Shown: one piece after another, positions 8,830-17,327 of the stretch
How the letters are laid out: every line of letters starts with the position of its first letter
Position numbering within the stretch: the first letter of the stretch is position 1
Assembly (NCBI GenBank): GCA_943329665.2
Contig: CALQEU020000002.1
Coordinates: 62,001 to 126,000 of the forward strand
Reading direction: 5' to 3'
DNA length: 64,000 nucleotides
Source: JAJTFW01 sp903922455
Lineage (GTDB): Bacteria > Bacteroidota > Bacteroidia > AKYH767-A > OLB10
Translations under genes and position numbers: made by a program
Notes under the pieces: generated by a model
What the model saw: the letters and a program-made list of their open reading frames with translations, nothing else
Told to the model about the DNA's origin: nothing
Database searches by the model: none

Positions 8830-9701
8830 CGTATACGCTCTCTTTTCTTAAACAAATTAATTAATGGCTGCACATAGGGAAGATCCGTACGAAAAATAGC
8901 GTGATCGATTCCGCACTTATTAAGTAATTCGGATGTTTGTCCTTGCGCTTGCTTCCACCATAAATGATAATCGCGACGCACATTCGGTTGAGATGAATCG
9001 AACAAACTGGCTTCACCTGTTTCTGCATCTACAAAGCGAACAAGTCCCACATTCGGCATTTCTGCTTCACGAGGATCGAATACACGTATGGCAGCAAGAT
9101 CATGTTTCTTTGAAGCGACTTTAATAGCATCTTCATAACCCACCGACATAAAATCGGAAATCACAAAAGCGATGCAACGTTTCTTAATCATATTATTAAA
9201 ATAACGCAATGCCAAATTAATATCAGTTCCTGTTCCTTTGGGTTCCGTATTGATTAACTCACGAATGATTCTTAAAATATGAGTCTTCCCTTTTTTTGGT
9301 GGAATAAACAATTCAATTTTATCAGAGAATAAAATCACGCCGGCTTTATCATTATTTTCAATAGCAGAAAATGCTAAGACGGCCGACAACTCCGTAATTA
9401 AATCTCGCTTAAATTGTACATTGGTTCCAAAATTTCCAGAAGCGGAAACATCAATCAACAACATTACGGTTAACTCCCGTTCCTCTTCAAATATTTTAAC
9501 GTAGGGATGATTGAATCGAGCCGTAACGTTCCAGTCGATGCTGCGAATATCATCCCCAGGATTATACTCGCGTACCTCTGAAAACGCCATTCCACGACCT
9601 TTAAAGGCAGAATGATACTCTCCTGAAAAAACCTGAGCCGAAAGTCCTCGGGTTTTAATTTCAATTTTGCGTACCTTTTTTAAAAGTTCTGAAGATTCCA
9701 T
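8826..9701 (-). CDS. DUF58 (VWA-like) protein of the MoxR/Bat operon
   Basis: This cytoplasmic 291-residue protein carries the DUF58 signature FSEVREYNPGDDIRSIDWNV (~40-59), followed by a degenerate VWA fold beginning LLIDVSASGNFG, where DxSxS is retained. DUF58 proteins almost always pair with MoxR ATPases and are thought to be the substrate adaptor or partner in assembling metal-bound complexes. No membrane segment is visible, unlike the N-terminally anchored DUF58 proteins of other phyla. It lies 24 bases after moxR and overlaps the next gene by 4 bases. Confidence 0.92.
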   Translation of the reverse strand: MESSELLKKVRKIEIKTRGLSAQVFSGEYHSAFKGRGMAFSEVREYNPGDDIRSIDWNVTARFNHPYVKIFEEERELTVMLLIDVSASGNFGTNVQFKRDLITELSAVLAFSAIENNDKAGVILFSDKIELFIPPKKGKTHILRIIRELINTEPKGTGTDINLALRYFNNMIKKRCIAFVISDFMSVGYEDAIKVASKKHDLAAIRVFDPREAEMPNVGLVRFVDAETGEASLFDSSQPNVRRDYHLWWKQAQGQTSELLNKCGIDHAIFRTDLPYVQPLINLFKKRERIR

Positions 9702-9725
9702 AATCTTAAATCCCTTTCCGTTGGT

Positions 9726-10712
9726 TTAAGGAACTTCAACAATATTTAATACTTCATTAATTACATCATCGGTAGAAATGTTTTCAGCTTCCGCCTCATA
9801 CGTTAACCCGATACGGTGACGCAACACATCATGACTGATGGCACGCACATCTTCCGGAATCACATACCCACGACGTTTGATGAATGCATAAGCCTTTGCT
9901 GCCAATGCTAAATTGATACTTGCACGAGGTGAACCACCGTAGCTAATTAAATTTTCTAGTTTGCGCAAATTATTTTCTTTCGGGAAACGCGTTGCAAAAA
10001 CAATATCTAAAATATACTTTTCAATTTTTTCATCCATATACACATCACGAACCGCTGCTCGCGCTTTCACGATGGTGTCTTTATGAATTACTTCTTTTAT
10101 TTTTGGAAATTCCTGAGCCAAATTCTGACGAACAATCAAACGTTCCTCCTCTTTAGTTGGATAACCGATTACCACCTTCATCATAAATCGATCGAGTTGG
10201 GCTTCAGGTAGCGGATAAGTTCCCTCTTGTTCAATCGGATTTTGTGTTGCCAATACCAAGAAAGGCTCTTCCAATTTAAAAGTTTCTTCGCCGATGGTCA
10301 CTTGACGCTCTTGCATTGCTTCCAATAAAGCACTTTGAACTTTTGCCGGTGCTCGGTTGATTTCATCCGCCAAAATAAAATTAGCAAACAAAGGACCTTT
10401 ACGAACTGTGAATTGCTCTTGCTTTTGACTATAAATCATAGTTCCTACTAAATCGGCAGGAAGTAAGTCAGGAGTGAATTGCAAACGACTAAACTTTGCT
10501 TGAATTGCCGACGATAGAGACTTAATTGCTAAGGTCTTAGCCAATCCAGGCACCCCTTCTAGCAATAAATGTCCATTGGATAAAAGACCAATAAGGAGTC
10601 GATCAAGCATAAATTTTTGACCAACTATCACTTTTCCGAGTTCTAGATTCAGCAATTCGATGAATGCTGATTCTTGCTGGATTTTCTCGTTAATTTCACG
10701 AATATCTACCAT
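9726..10712 (-). CDS. moxR: MoxR-family AAA+ ATPase
   Basis: This is the first gene of the Bat operon; the protein has 328 residues. It shows Walker A GVPGLAKT (~54-61), Walker B ILADEINRAPAKVQSALLEAM (~113-133), sensor 1 VLATQNPIEQEGTYPLPEAQ and the C-terminal lid domain. These define the MoxR subfamily of AAA+ chaperones. MoxR proteins remodel or load metal into partner complexes, here presumably the VWA proteins encoded downstream. Minus-strand TATACTTG about 35 bases before the ATG is a weak promoter candidate (one mismatch). Confidence 0.95.
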   Translation of the reverse strand: MVDIREINEKIQQESAFIELLNLELGKVIVGQKFMLDRLLIGLLSNGHLLLEGVPGLAKTLAIKSLSSAIQAKFSRLQFTPDLLPADLVGTMIYSQKQEQFTVRKGPLFANFILADEINRAPAKVQSALLEAMQERQVTIGEETFKLEEPFLVLATQNPIEQEGTYPLPEAQLDRFMMKVVIGYPTKEEERLIVRQNLAQEFPKIKEVIHKDTIVKARAAVRDVYMDEKIEKYILDIVFATRFPKENNLRKLENLISYGGSPRASINLALAAKAYAFIKRRGYVIPEDVRAISHDVLRHRIGLTYEAEAENISTDDVINEVLNIVEVP

Positions 10713-10820
10713 AATATATTAACTATTTTGAAACGTTGCAAGTATAGAGTAATTAACATGAAAAATTTCTGAATTGATGGGCAAGTTTTCGTTAAAGTCT
10801 TGTTAATAACCAATTGGTGG

Positions 10821-10838
10821 TCCCGATAGCTATCGGGA
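10821..10838. repeat. 18-bp perfect palindrome
   Basis: TCCCGATAGCTATCGGGA is its own reverse complement. This word recurs between genes in many Bacteroidota genomes (recollection, not checked). Here it lies in the moxR upstream gap, inside TTGGTG-rich repeats. Confidence 0.7.
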
Positions 10839-10842
10839 GGTG

Positions 10843-10866
10843 AATTGGTGAGTTGGTGGATTGGTG
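10843..10866. repeat. Three 8-bp tandem repeats (RRTTGGTG)
   Basis: The units are AATTGGTG, AGTTGGTG and GATTGGTG, followed by a decayed AATTTGCT. Another TTGGTGG precedes the palindrome. This is a typical unstable intergenic filler array. Confidence 0.65.
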
Positions 10867-10967
10867 AATTTGCTGCGCGATGATGTCTTAACAATCAAAA
10901 AATCCGCTGCGAACGCTGCTTAACGTTGCTCACGCTGCGTTTAAGACGTCTCTAAGATGGGATAATT

Positions 10968-12044
10968 TTATTGCATTCGCACTCTTGGATCGAGGCGAGC
11001 GTAGAGGATATCCACTAAAATATTGATGATCACAAAGAAAAAAGATACCATCAATACCGATCCCATCACTACCGGGAAATCATAATGTTCAAGTGCGTCG
11101 ACGGTAACTTTTCCAACACCCTTCCATCCAAAAATATACTCGATAAATACGGCTCCGGCTAAGAGTGAACCCAACCAACCTGAAATGGCAGTGATTACTG
11201 GATTCAATGCATTTCTCAAAGCATGTCGAACTACTACCACTAGCGGGGAAAGACCTTTTGCTTTTGCCGTTCGAACATAATCCATCTCCAATACTTCCAA
11301 CATAGATGAGCGAGTAAGTTGGACAATGACGGCAAGTGGTCGAATTCCCAACGTGAATGCCGGTAAAATTAAATTCTTCCATTTCAATTCCATCCCCGTA
11401 AAAGGATCCACTTCGTATAAACTACCTGTCATTTCTAGTCCGGTGTAGTCGTGCCAAACAAATCCGAATAACCAAGCGATCACGATGCCTGCGAAGAAGG
11501 ATGGAACCGACATTCCCAATACACTTACAATCATGGTGAGGTGATCATCCCATTTTTGGTATCGCAAGGCCGACCAAACACCTAAAATTATTCCGAAGAA
11601 AGCAGCAAAGATTAAAGAAGCAATCGCTAAAATCGCAGTGCCCGGAAGAGCATCCAATAAAATGGCAGAAACGGATTCTCTCGACTGATACGAGCGACCT
11701 AAATAGGGAGCTTTCATTATCAATGCACGGCTGGAGAATTGAATGAGCTCTACTCCTCTCCCATACTTCTCTTTATCAAAATAAATTCTTGAATCGGGAT
11801 TCTTTGTATCTAAAATACACAATGGAGATAAATCATTGGCATACTTCAAAAATTGCTTGAAGATGGGTTGATCCTTTCCTAATTCACGATTAATAATTTC
11901 CACCGAAACTAAATCGGCGCGTTGACCCAACATCATGCGAGCTGGATCACCGGGCAAAACCGTAAACAAAAAGAAAACTACAATCACTACTCCCAGTGTT
12001 ACAAGGAAGCCATAGAAAATTTTATTTACTAATAGCTTTAACAC
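10968..12044 (-). CDS. DppB/OppB-type ABC transporter permease
   Basis: This 358-residue inner-membrane protein starts with the first transmembrane helix (~11-31) and the LPGDPARMMLG motif of oligopeptide/dipeptide permease B subunits. It has at least six helices and the EAA loop (MDYVRTAKAKGLS, ~254) that contacts the ATPase. Compared with classical DppB it has an enlarged periplasmic loop (~40-130), as is usual in Bacteroidota. GTG at 12044 is the start; no in-frame ATG fits. The ATPases, the C permease and the binding protein are absent from the neighbourhood, so it may work with subunits encoded elsewhere. The substrate is unknown. Confidence 0.88.
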   Translation of the reverse strand: MLKLLVNKIFYGFLVTLGVVIVVFFLFTVLPGDPARMMLGQRADLVSVEIINRELGKDQPIFKQFLKYANDLSPLCILDTKNPDSRIYFDKEKYGRGVELIQFSSRALIMKAPYLGRSYQSRESVSAILLDALPGTAILAIASLIFAAFFGIILGVWSALRYQKWDDHLTMIVSVLGMSVPSFFAGIVIAWLFGFVWHDYTGLEMTGSLYEVDPFTGMELKWKNLILPAFTLGIRPLAVIVQLTRSSMLEVLEMDYVRTAKAKGLSPLVVVVRHALRNALNPVITAISGWLGSLLAGAVFIEYIFGWKGVGKVTVDALEHYDFPVVMGSVLMVSFFFVIINILVDILYARLDPRVRMQ

Positions 12045-12078
12045 GTAGAGGTCGACGATTTACAAATGGAGGATCAAC

Positions 12079-13215
12079 TTACTTTTTGTGAAGGTATTTT
12101 GCATTCAACTCCTCGTACGTAGGAAAATCGTTATGATGCCACATATCAATCACGGTTCCTTGCTTCAATAATACTAATCCAGGATTTGAACGAATGATTG
12201 TTTTAAGTGCAGTTCCATCGCAGAAATAATAGGGGAACATATTCTGATGATCATGACGGAATTTATCGGTTTCGGTAGGAATTGTTGATGTTAGTCCGAA
12301 AAATTCAAAATCATTTTTCTGACATTCAGCAGCCAATGCATTTACTTTATCCTGAGCTTTTACATCTGCTTTTGTCAAGTCATAAGCTATTAACATAAAA
12401 ACATAATCGGGACGACTTAAAAAATCACTTGTTAGATCATTGTCTTCAGCATCCTTAATTGCAAAATCGTGAATGGCGGCTTTGTCACCTTCGCGAACCA
12501 CTTTATCAAGACGATCCACAAATTCATACTGCTCATTGCCTGAGTAAGTCGAAACTTGATCCATCCCAGCCTCTACTTGCGCTCCTGTTTTCTTATCCTT
12601 ATAAATAAATACCATCACCACACTATCGGTAATAGCACCTGGAGGCAGCGTCATTCCTTCGGTAATATTTTTTCCAATGGCATAAGGACGAAAATCTTTT
12701 ACTGGAAGATGGGTGTAACAATGCCAAGTGAACCATGTTGTTAAAATTAATCCCGTGGCTGACATAAATCCTGCGAACTTATCACCAATCAAAGGCTTAA
12801 TACTTTTTCTTTTTACAAAGATGATCAAGATCAATACTAGTAAGATCACATCTTTATAAAACGATTCCCATGGCTTTAATTTTAATGCATCACCAAAACA
12901 TCCACAATCTTTTACCACATCAAAATAGGCACTATAAAAAGTAAGGAAGGTGAAAAATAAAATCATCAACAACATGAGCCAACTCACCATCACCATTCGA
13001 TATCCTACCAATAAGGCAACACCTAATGCTACTTCAAAAATACAAATTAACATCGCGATGGCGAGTCCAGCACCATTTAAGAATTCCATGTGGAACACGA
13101 CGAAATACTCATCGAGCTTATACGAAAATCCAAGTGCGTCGTTCGCTTTTATCAATCCAGAAATAATAAATAAAACGCCGACAAGGATTCGGGAAATACT
13201 GACTAATTGTTTCAT
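12079..13215 (-). CDS. DoxX/MauE-like membrane protein (BT_3928-type) with C-terminal soluble domain
   Basis: The N-terminal ~150 residues hold four or five helices of the DoxX/MauE type (ISRILVGVLFIISGLIKANDALGF, then EVALGVALLVGY), with the conserved VKDCGCFGDALKLKPWESF between helices. The CxC and the position after helix three match MauE-like quinone/thiol redox proteins. The last ~220 residues are a soluble domain that looks thioredoxin-like in layout (YVFMLIAYDLTKAD... AECQKNDFEFFGLTS) but lacks a CxxC. The gene is 18 bases after the DUF1599 gene, and that pairing is common in Bacteroidota. The function is unproven; disulfide or redox handling in the envelope is an inference. Confidence 0.8.
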   Translation of the reverse strand: MKQLVSISRILVGVLFIISGLIKANDALGFSYKLDEYFVVFHMEFLNGAGLAIAMLICIFEVALGVALLVGYRMVMVSWLMLLMILFFTFLTFYSAYFDVVKDCGCFGDALKLKPWESFYKDVILLVLILIIFVKRKSIKPLIGDKFAGFMSATGLILTTWFTWHCYTHLPVKDFRPYAIGKNITEGMTLPPGAITDSVVMVFIYKDKKTGAQVEAGMDQVSTYSGNEQYEFVDRLDKVVREGDKAAIHDFAIKDAEDNDLTSDFLSRPDYVFMLIAYDLTKADVKAQDKVNALAAECQKNDFEFFGLTSTIPTETDKFRHDHQNMFPYYFCDGTALKTIIRSNPGLVLLKQGTVIDMWHHNDFPTYEELNAKYLHKK

Positions 13216-13233
13216 AGACTTTATTATTTTTAA

Positions 13234-13788
13234 TTATTTTTTCTCTTCCAACTTAATCAATGCGAAAATAGCGTAGTTAATAATATCGGCATAATTCGCA
13301 TCTACCCCTTCACTAATCAAAGTAGATCCGCTATTATCTTCAATTTGTTTGATGCGCAATAATTTCATCAAAATTAAATCCGTCATAGAGCTGACACGCA
13401 TTTCTCTCCATGCTTCACCATAATCATGGTTTTTATCCATCATGAGGGCTTTCACTTGCGCCACATTCGATTCAAAATATTTAACGCCTTCATCATGTCC
13501 CAATTCGAGGGGCGCATCGGAATGCAAACCAATTTGAATTAAAGCCATTACCGCATAATTCACGATTCCAATAAATTCGCCTTCGATGGCATCAATCACT
13601 TTTTGACTACCTTTCTCTTCGATACTTCGAATGCGTTGAGCCTTTATATAGATTTGATCCGTTAAGGAGGATGGACGTAAGATTCGCCAAGCGGAACCAT
13701 AGTCCTTCATTTTTTTAAGGTATATATCTTTGCAAAGCGCAATCGCTTTATCGTATTGATTTGAAGTTGTTGAAGTCGTTGAAGACAT
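13234..13788 (-). CDS. DUF1599 (nucleotide modification associated domain 1) protein
   Basis: The 184-residue protein contains two tandem copies of the same motif. The first is KMKDYGSAWRILRPSSLTDQ (~33-52), the second KNHDYGEAWREMRVSSMTDL (~118-137). Each is followed by KxxRI and an alternating Glu/Asp helix and an INYAxxALI segment. This is the DUF1599 family, annotated by others as nucleotide-modification associated. The biochemical function is unknown. It diverges from folP, with 56 bases between start codons. It heads the small minus-strand run that continues into the DoxX-like gene. Confidence 0.9.
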   Translation of the reverse strand: MSSTTSTTSNQYDKAIALCKDIYLKKMKDYGSAWRILRPSSLTDQIYIKAQRIRSIEEKGSQKVIDAIEGEFIGIVNYAVMALIQIGLHSDAPLELGHDEGVKYFESNVAQVKALMMDKNHDYGEAWREMRVSSMTDLILMKLLRIKQIEDNSGSTLISEGVDANYADIINYAIFALIKLEEKK

Positions 13789-13844
13789 GGTGCAAGATCG
13801 AATTTATTGAATGAAAAAAGAATGAGTCAATTTATTAGTTTACA

Positions 13845-14696
13845 ATGATCTACCAACCAAGTAATTACAGTATTAACTGCAAGGGGTACTTAATCGACAT
13901 GTCGCATCCACAAGTGATGGGCATCTTAAATTTAACTCCAGATTCCTTTTTTGATGGTGGCAAATTTACCGAAGAAAATACCATCCTCGAAAGAGTTCGC
14001 CAATTAGTTACTGACGGGGCAAAAATCATTGATATTGGAGGTGCTTCATCGCGTCCGGGCGCAACTTTAGTCACTGAATCAGAGGAAGAAGCGAGAATAA
14101 TTCCAGCAATTGAACTCATTACTAAGCATTTTCCTGAGCTTATACTATCTGTTGATACTTGGAGATCTACTATAGCGGAAAAAGCCATTCGAAAAGGAGC
14201 GCATTTGATCAATGATATTTCTGCTGGTCAATTTGACAACAACATGTTTGAAACGGTGGCTCGATTAAACGTTCCCTATATTATGATGCATTTACAAGGT
14301 GATGTAACATCCATGCATCAGAAATTTGAATATTCAAATTTGATTCATGAGGTCATTCAATACTTTCAAGAAAAAATTGTTGTGTTGCGGAAGATGGGTG
14401 TAAAAGACATCATCATAGATCCAGGTTTTGGATTTAGTAAAAACATTTCCGATAATTTTCTGCTCTTAAAAAACGTAAGCGCATTGCAAATTTTAGAAGT
14501 TCCAATTCTGGTTGGGGTCAGCAGAAAATCGATGATTAACAAAACTTTAAACATTTCGTCAGCTGATGCATTAAATGGAACAAGCGTATTAAATAGTTTT
14601 GCATTGATGAACGGAGCAAACCTCTTAAGAGTGCATGATGTTAAAGAAGCTCGAGAATGCGTTCAATTATTTCAAGCATTAATGGAATCCAAATGA
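13845..14696 (+). CDS. folP: Dihydropteroate synthase
   Basis: This enzyme condenses p-aminobenzoate with 6-hydroxymethyl-7,8-dihydropterin diphosphate to dihydropteroate in folate synthesis; it is the sulfonamide target. The 283-residue TIM barrel shows VMGILNLTPDSFFDGG (~25-40, pterin/metal loop), DIGGASSRPGA (~66-76), the Asp of LSVDTWRS, NDISAG, DPGFGFSK (pterin-binding) and SRKSMI. All key blocks are intact. The start is supported by the NCKGYLIDMSHPQVMGI layout seen in related enzymes. Its stop overlaps the start of the Cas4-like gene (ATGA), so they are likely co-transcribed. Confidence 0.96.
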   Translation: MIYQPSNYSINCKGYLIDMSHPQVMGILNLTPDSFFDGGKFTEENTILERVRQLVTDGAKIIDIGGASSRPGATLVTESEEEARIIPAIELITKHFPELILSVDTWRSTIAEKAIRKGAHLINDISAGQFDNNMFETVARLNVPYIMMHLQGDVTSMHQKFEYSNLIHEVIQYFQEKIVVLRKMGVKDIIIDPGFGFSKNISDNFLLLKNVSALQILEVPILVGVSRKSMINKTLNISSADALNGTSVLNSFALMNGANLLRVHDVKEARECVQLFQALMESK

Positions 14697-15412
14697 GCTC
14701 AAAAAAAGCCATCTTTTCAAAGACAGGATACATCAAAGGAAAACAATGTTTGAAGTCGTTGTACCTCTACAAACATCATTATTCAATGCGCGATCCCATT
14801 CCTGCTGAACGACTCAAGCGATTTAGTTTAGGCAGTGATTTTGGTATCCTGACAAGACAACTTTTTCCCAATGGACACGATGCCTCGCCGACTCATGTTC
14901 ATCGCTATTCAGAAAGTGTAGCACTTACACAAGAATTCATTCGAAAGGGAATAACTACGATTTACGAAGCTGCTTTTCTATTTGATGGAATATTGGTTTA
15001 TGCGGATATACTAACCAAACTGAGTTCAGGATGGGCATTGTATGAAGTAAAAAGCAGCGCGAAAGTTTCCAATGTCTATCAACAAGATTTAGCATTGCAA
15101 TTTTATGTAATTAAAGGAAGTGGATTAGAGCTTCTTCATGCTTCCATTATCCATCTGATAGAACCTTTGACAGACGATTATAAAGAACAAGAGATAGCAT
15201 CCCTCTGCCAAATTTCTGATTTCACCGAATATTGCAATGAGAAATTCTCTGTCATTCAAGATGAAATTCTTGAAATGAAAACAATGTTAGCCCGGTCACG
15301 AATTCCAACCATTCAGATGGGTTCTCACTGCCAAGTTCCCTATTCCTGTGACTTCATCGGATTTTGTACACAACAATCAAATCCACCCACTGAAGGACTC
15401 TTCAAACAATAA
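14693..15412 (+). CDS. Stand-alone Cas4/DUF2779-like [4Fe-4S] PD-(D/E)xK nuclease
   Basis: I do not recognise an exact orthologue. The 239-residue protein has the pattern of the Cas4/DUF2779 nuclease domain. It begins with SKTGYIKGKQCLKSLYL (C19) and has a central D105 (YADIL) plus E118-x-K120 (YEVKSS) as the metal-binding PD-(D/E)xK core. QQDLALQFYVIKG serves as the usual helix-QxxxY element, and a C-terminal C213-x5-C219-x5-C225 block lies inside GSHCQVPYSCDFIGFC. The four Cys suggest a [4Fe-4S] cluster. DUF2779 proteins are usually about twice as long with a second RNase H-like half, which is absent. The start is the ATG overlapping the folP stop, not an upstream one at 14657. No CRISPR or cas gene is near. 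A role in DNA end processing is inference. Confidence 0.8.
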   Translation: MSSKKAIFSKTGYIKGKQCLKSLYLYKHHYSMRDPIPAERLKRFSLGSDFGILTRQLFPNGHDASPTHVHRYSESVALTQEFIRKGITTIYEAAFLFDGILVYADILTKLSSGWALYEVKSSAKVSNVYQQDLALQFYVIKGSGLELLHASIIHLIEPLTDDYKEQEIASLCQISDFTEYCNEKFSVIQDEILEMKTMLARSRIPTIQMGSHCQVPYSCDFIGFCTQQSNPPTEGLFKQ

Positions 15413-15428
15413 ATTCATCATTTTCAAT

Positions 15429-15436
15429 TAACTTTG
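15429..15436 (+). promoter_or_regulatory. Promoter -7 box for the sulfatase-fold gene
   Basis: TAACTTTG ends 9 bases before the ATG at 15446 and sits just after the stop of the Cas4-like gene. This marks a new transcript with a very short leader. Confidence 0.6.
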
Positions 15437-15445
15437 AGCACTATT

Positions 15446-17290
15446 ATGCGATCCAACTCTTGGTTTCTCTTCAAGCTTCTTTTTTTCTGGATGATCTTAT
15501 TTTTCATCGCCAGAATTCTCTTTCTTGTTTTTTTATTTACCACTACGAGTCAATATGATTTAGCACAATGGCCATTAAGTTTCATCTACGGATTAAGATT
15601 GGATTTTTCTACTGCAGGATACTTAATGGTGCTTCCTACGCTCTTATGGATTGCATACATCTTCCTCAAAAAGAAAGTTATTCTTAAATCTATTTTATTC
15701 CTTCATGGGTTATTTCTTTTTCTCATTGTAGGAATACTAATCGGAAATATTGGAATTTATGCAGCTTGGGGCACTTTAATTAATGCTAGAGCTTTAGCTT
15801 TCTTACAAGATCCCGAAGGAATTATTGCTTCTCAGACCACCTATGAATTAATAAGTCGATTAGCCATTTGGTTGCTCATCACCTTTTCCTTACTTTCCTT
15901 TTTCAAAAAGAAAATTTTACATGTTGATGCGGATCATGAAAAGAAACGAGCTATCACCTCTTCTGTTTTCTTTTTGATTTTACTTCCATTAGGGATCAGA
16001 GGTGGATGGCAAGAAATTCCAATCAATGAAAGTGCTGCTTCTTATTCAGAAGTTATTCCGTTGAATCATGCTGCCACGAATCCAGTTTGGTACTTGCTTA
16101 ATAACATCAACAAAAGCGGACTCAATAAAAAGAATCCATATCTTTTTTTTAATGATGCAACAGCAACTAAACATTTCAATCAGCATATTGATCGAACGTC
16201 GGGATATACTCAAGTCCTCGATTCTACTACACCTAATATTGTACTTATTGTACTTGAAAGTTGGACAGCAGATATTATTGCACCCTTAAACAAATCAACG
16301 TCAGAAAACATAACGCCTTTCTTTTCTACACTCTGTGATTCCGGATTATTATTTACAAATATATATTCAAGCGGTCGACGAACCGACCAAATGTTTCCTT
16401 CCATCCTATGTGGATTTCCATCACCACCGAATCACAGTGTCGCTCGCTTTTCTGACAAACTACAACACCTTCCCTTTCTAAGTAAAGATTTATCGAAAGC
16501 AGGCTATCAAAATTCCTTTTACTATGGAGGAGAATTAGGGTTTGCCAATATGAATACCGTCTTACATCAAGCAGGTTTTTCTTCCATCAGCGGAAAAGAC
16601 GATTATCTCCCAGAGCAAATTTACAGTAAGTGGGGAGCGCATGATGAGCATTTATTCAATAAACTATTGAATGAAATCGACAAAAAGAAAAATCCATTCT
16701 TCACCATGTTACTTACGTTAAGCACGCATGAACCATTTGATGTACCGGGGGATAAAAAGTTTGGAGAAAGTACAGAATCAGATAAATTTAAAAACGCTGC
16801 TTATTATACCGATCAATGCTTGAAGAAATTCTTCGAGTCAGCAAGTAAAACAAATTGGTATTCGAATACATTATTTATTCTTGTTGCGGATCACGGACAT
16901 ATGCTTCCATTAAAAAGAGATTACTATGATCCAGCTACCTACCGAATTCCATTACTTTGGGTTGGCGACCCGTTGAAAGATGAATTTAAAGGAAAGCAAA
17001 ACAACCAACTGGGCGGACAGCATGAAATTGCGTATACTTTATTACAACAACTTCATCTTGATGCTTCCGACTTTACATATAGTAATAATTTACTTTCTCA
17101 TGGTCGCAGTAAAGGTGTTTATCTCAACTTTGACAGTGGTTTTGGCTGGAAAGAAGAAAATGATCAACTGGTCTATCTTTATACAGAGAAAAAATACTTG
17201 CCTTATACACATCTTTCAACAGATAGTGCAGCCGTATTGAACGGAAAATCCTTCCTACAAAAACTTTATCAAGGATTTTTAGACCTCTAA
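15446..17290 (+). CDS. LtaS/sulfatase-superfamily membrane phosphotransferase
   Basis: The ~614-residue protein has about five N-terminal membrane helices (residues ~10-210) and a C-terminal alkaline-phosphatase/sulfatase-fold domain. The LtaS metal and nucleophile positions are visible: E in VLESW (~270), nucleophile T313 in GRRTDQMFPSIL, and DHGH at ~482-485. In LtaS and phosphoethanolamine transferase relatives such a domain works outside the inner membrane on lipid head groups. In Gram-negative Bacteroidota the substrate is unknown; phosphoglycerol or phosphoethanolamine decoration of envelope glycans is plausible. I chose the ATG at 15446 because an upstream TTG at 15434 lies within the promoter box. 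kdsC follows 37 bases after. Confidence 0.88.
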   Translation: MRSNSWFLFKLLFFWMILFFIARILFLVFLFTTTSQYDLAQWPLSFIYGLRLDFSTAGYLMVLPTLLWIAYIFLKKKVILKSILFLHGLFLFLIVGILIGNIGIYAAWGTLINARALAFLQDPEGIIASQTTYELISRLAIWLLITFSLLSFFKKKILHVDADHEKKRAITSSVFFLILLPLGIRGGWQEIPINESAASYSEVIPLNHAATNPVWYLLNNINKSGLNKKNPYLFFNDATATKHFNQHIDRTSGYTQVLDSTTPNIVLIVLESWTADIIAPLNKSTSENITPFFSTLCDSGLLFTNIYSSGRRTDQMFPSILCGFPSPPNHSVARFSDKLQHLPFLSKDLSKAGYQNSFYYGGELGFANMNTVLHQAGFSSISGKDDYLPEQIYSKWGAHDEHLFNKLLNEIDKKKNPFFTMLLTLSTHEPFDVPGDKKFGESTESDKFKNAAYYTDQCLKKFFESASKTNWYSNTLFILVADHGHMLPLKRDYYDPATYRIPLLWVGDPLKDEFKGKQNNQLGGQHEIAYTLLQQLHLDASDFTYSNNLLSHGRSKGVYLNFDSGFGWKEENDQLVYLYTEKKYLPYTHLSTDSAAVLNGKSFLQKLYQGFLDL

Positions 17291-17313
17291 AACTTAAATT
17301 CAAACATCCCAAC

Positions 17314-17321
17314 TATCTTTG
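17314..17321 (+). promoter_or_regulatory. Promoter -7 box for the kdsC-ubiA-maf run
   Basis: TATCTTTG ends 6 bases before the ATG at 17328, again predicting an almost leaderless mRNA. Confidence 0.6.
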
Positions 17322-17327
17322 CCCAAC

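Noticed and set aside
14693..15412. CRISPR-associated Cas4
   Set aside because: The fold and Cys pattern fit, but no repeats, spacers, cas1 or cas2 are visible within the window; the gene follows folP, so a CRISPR role cannot be supported.
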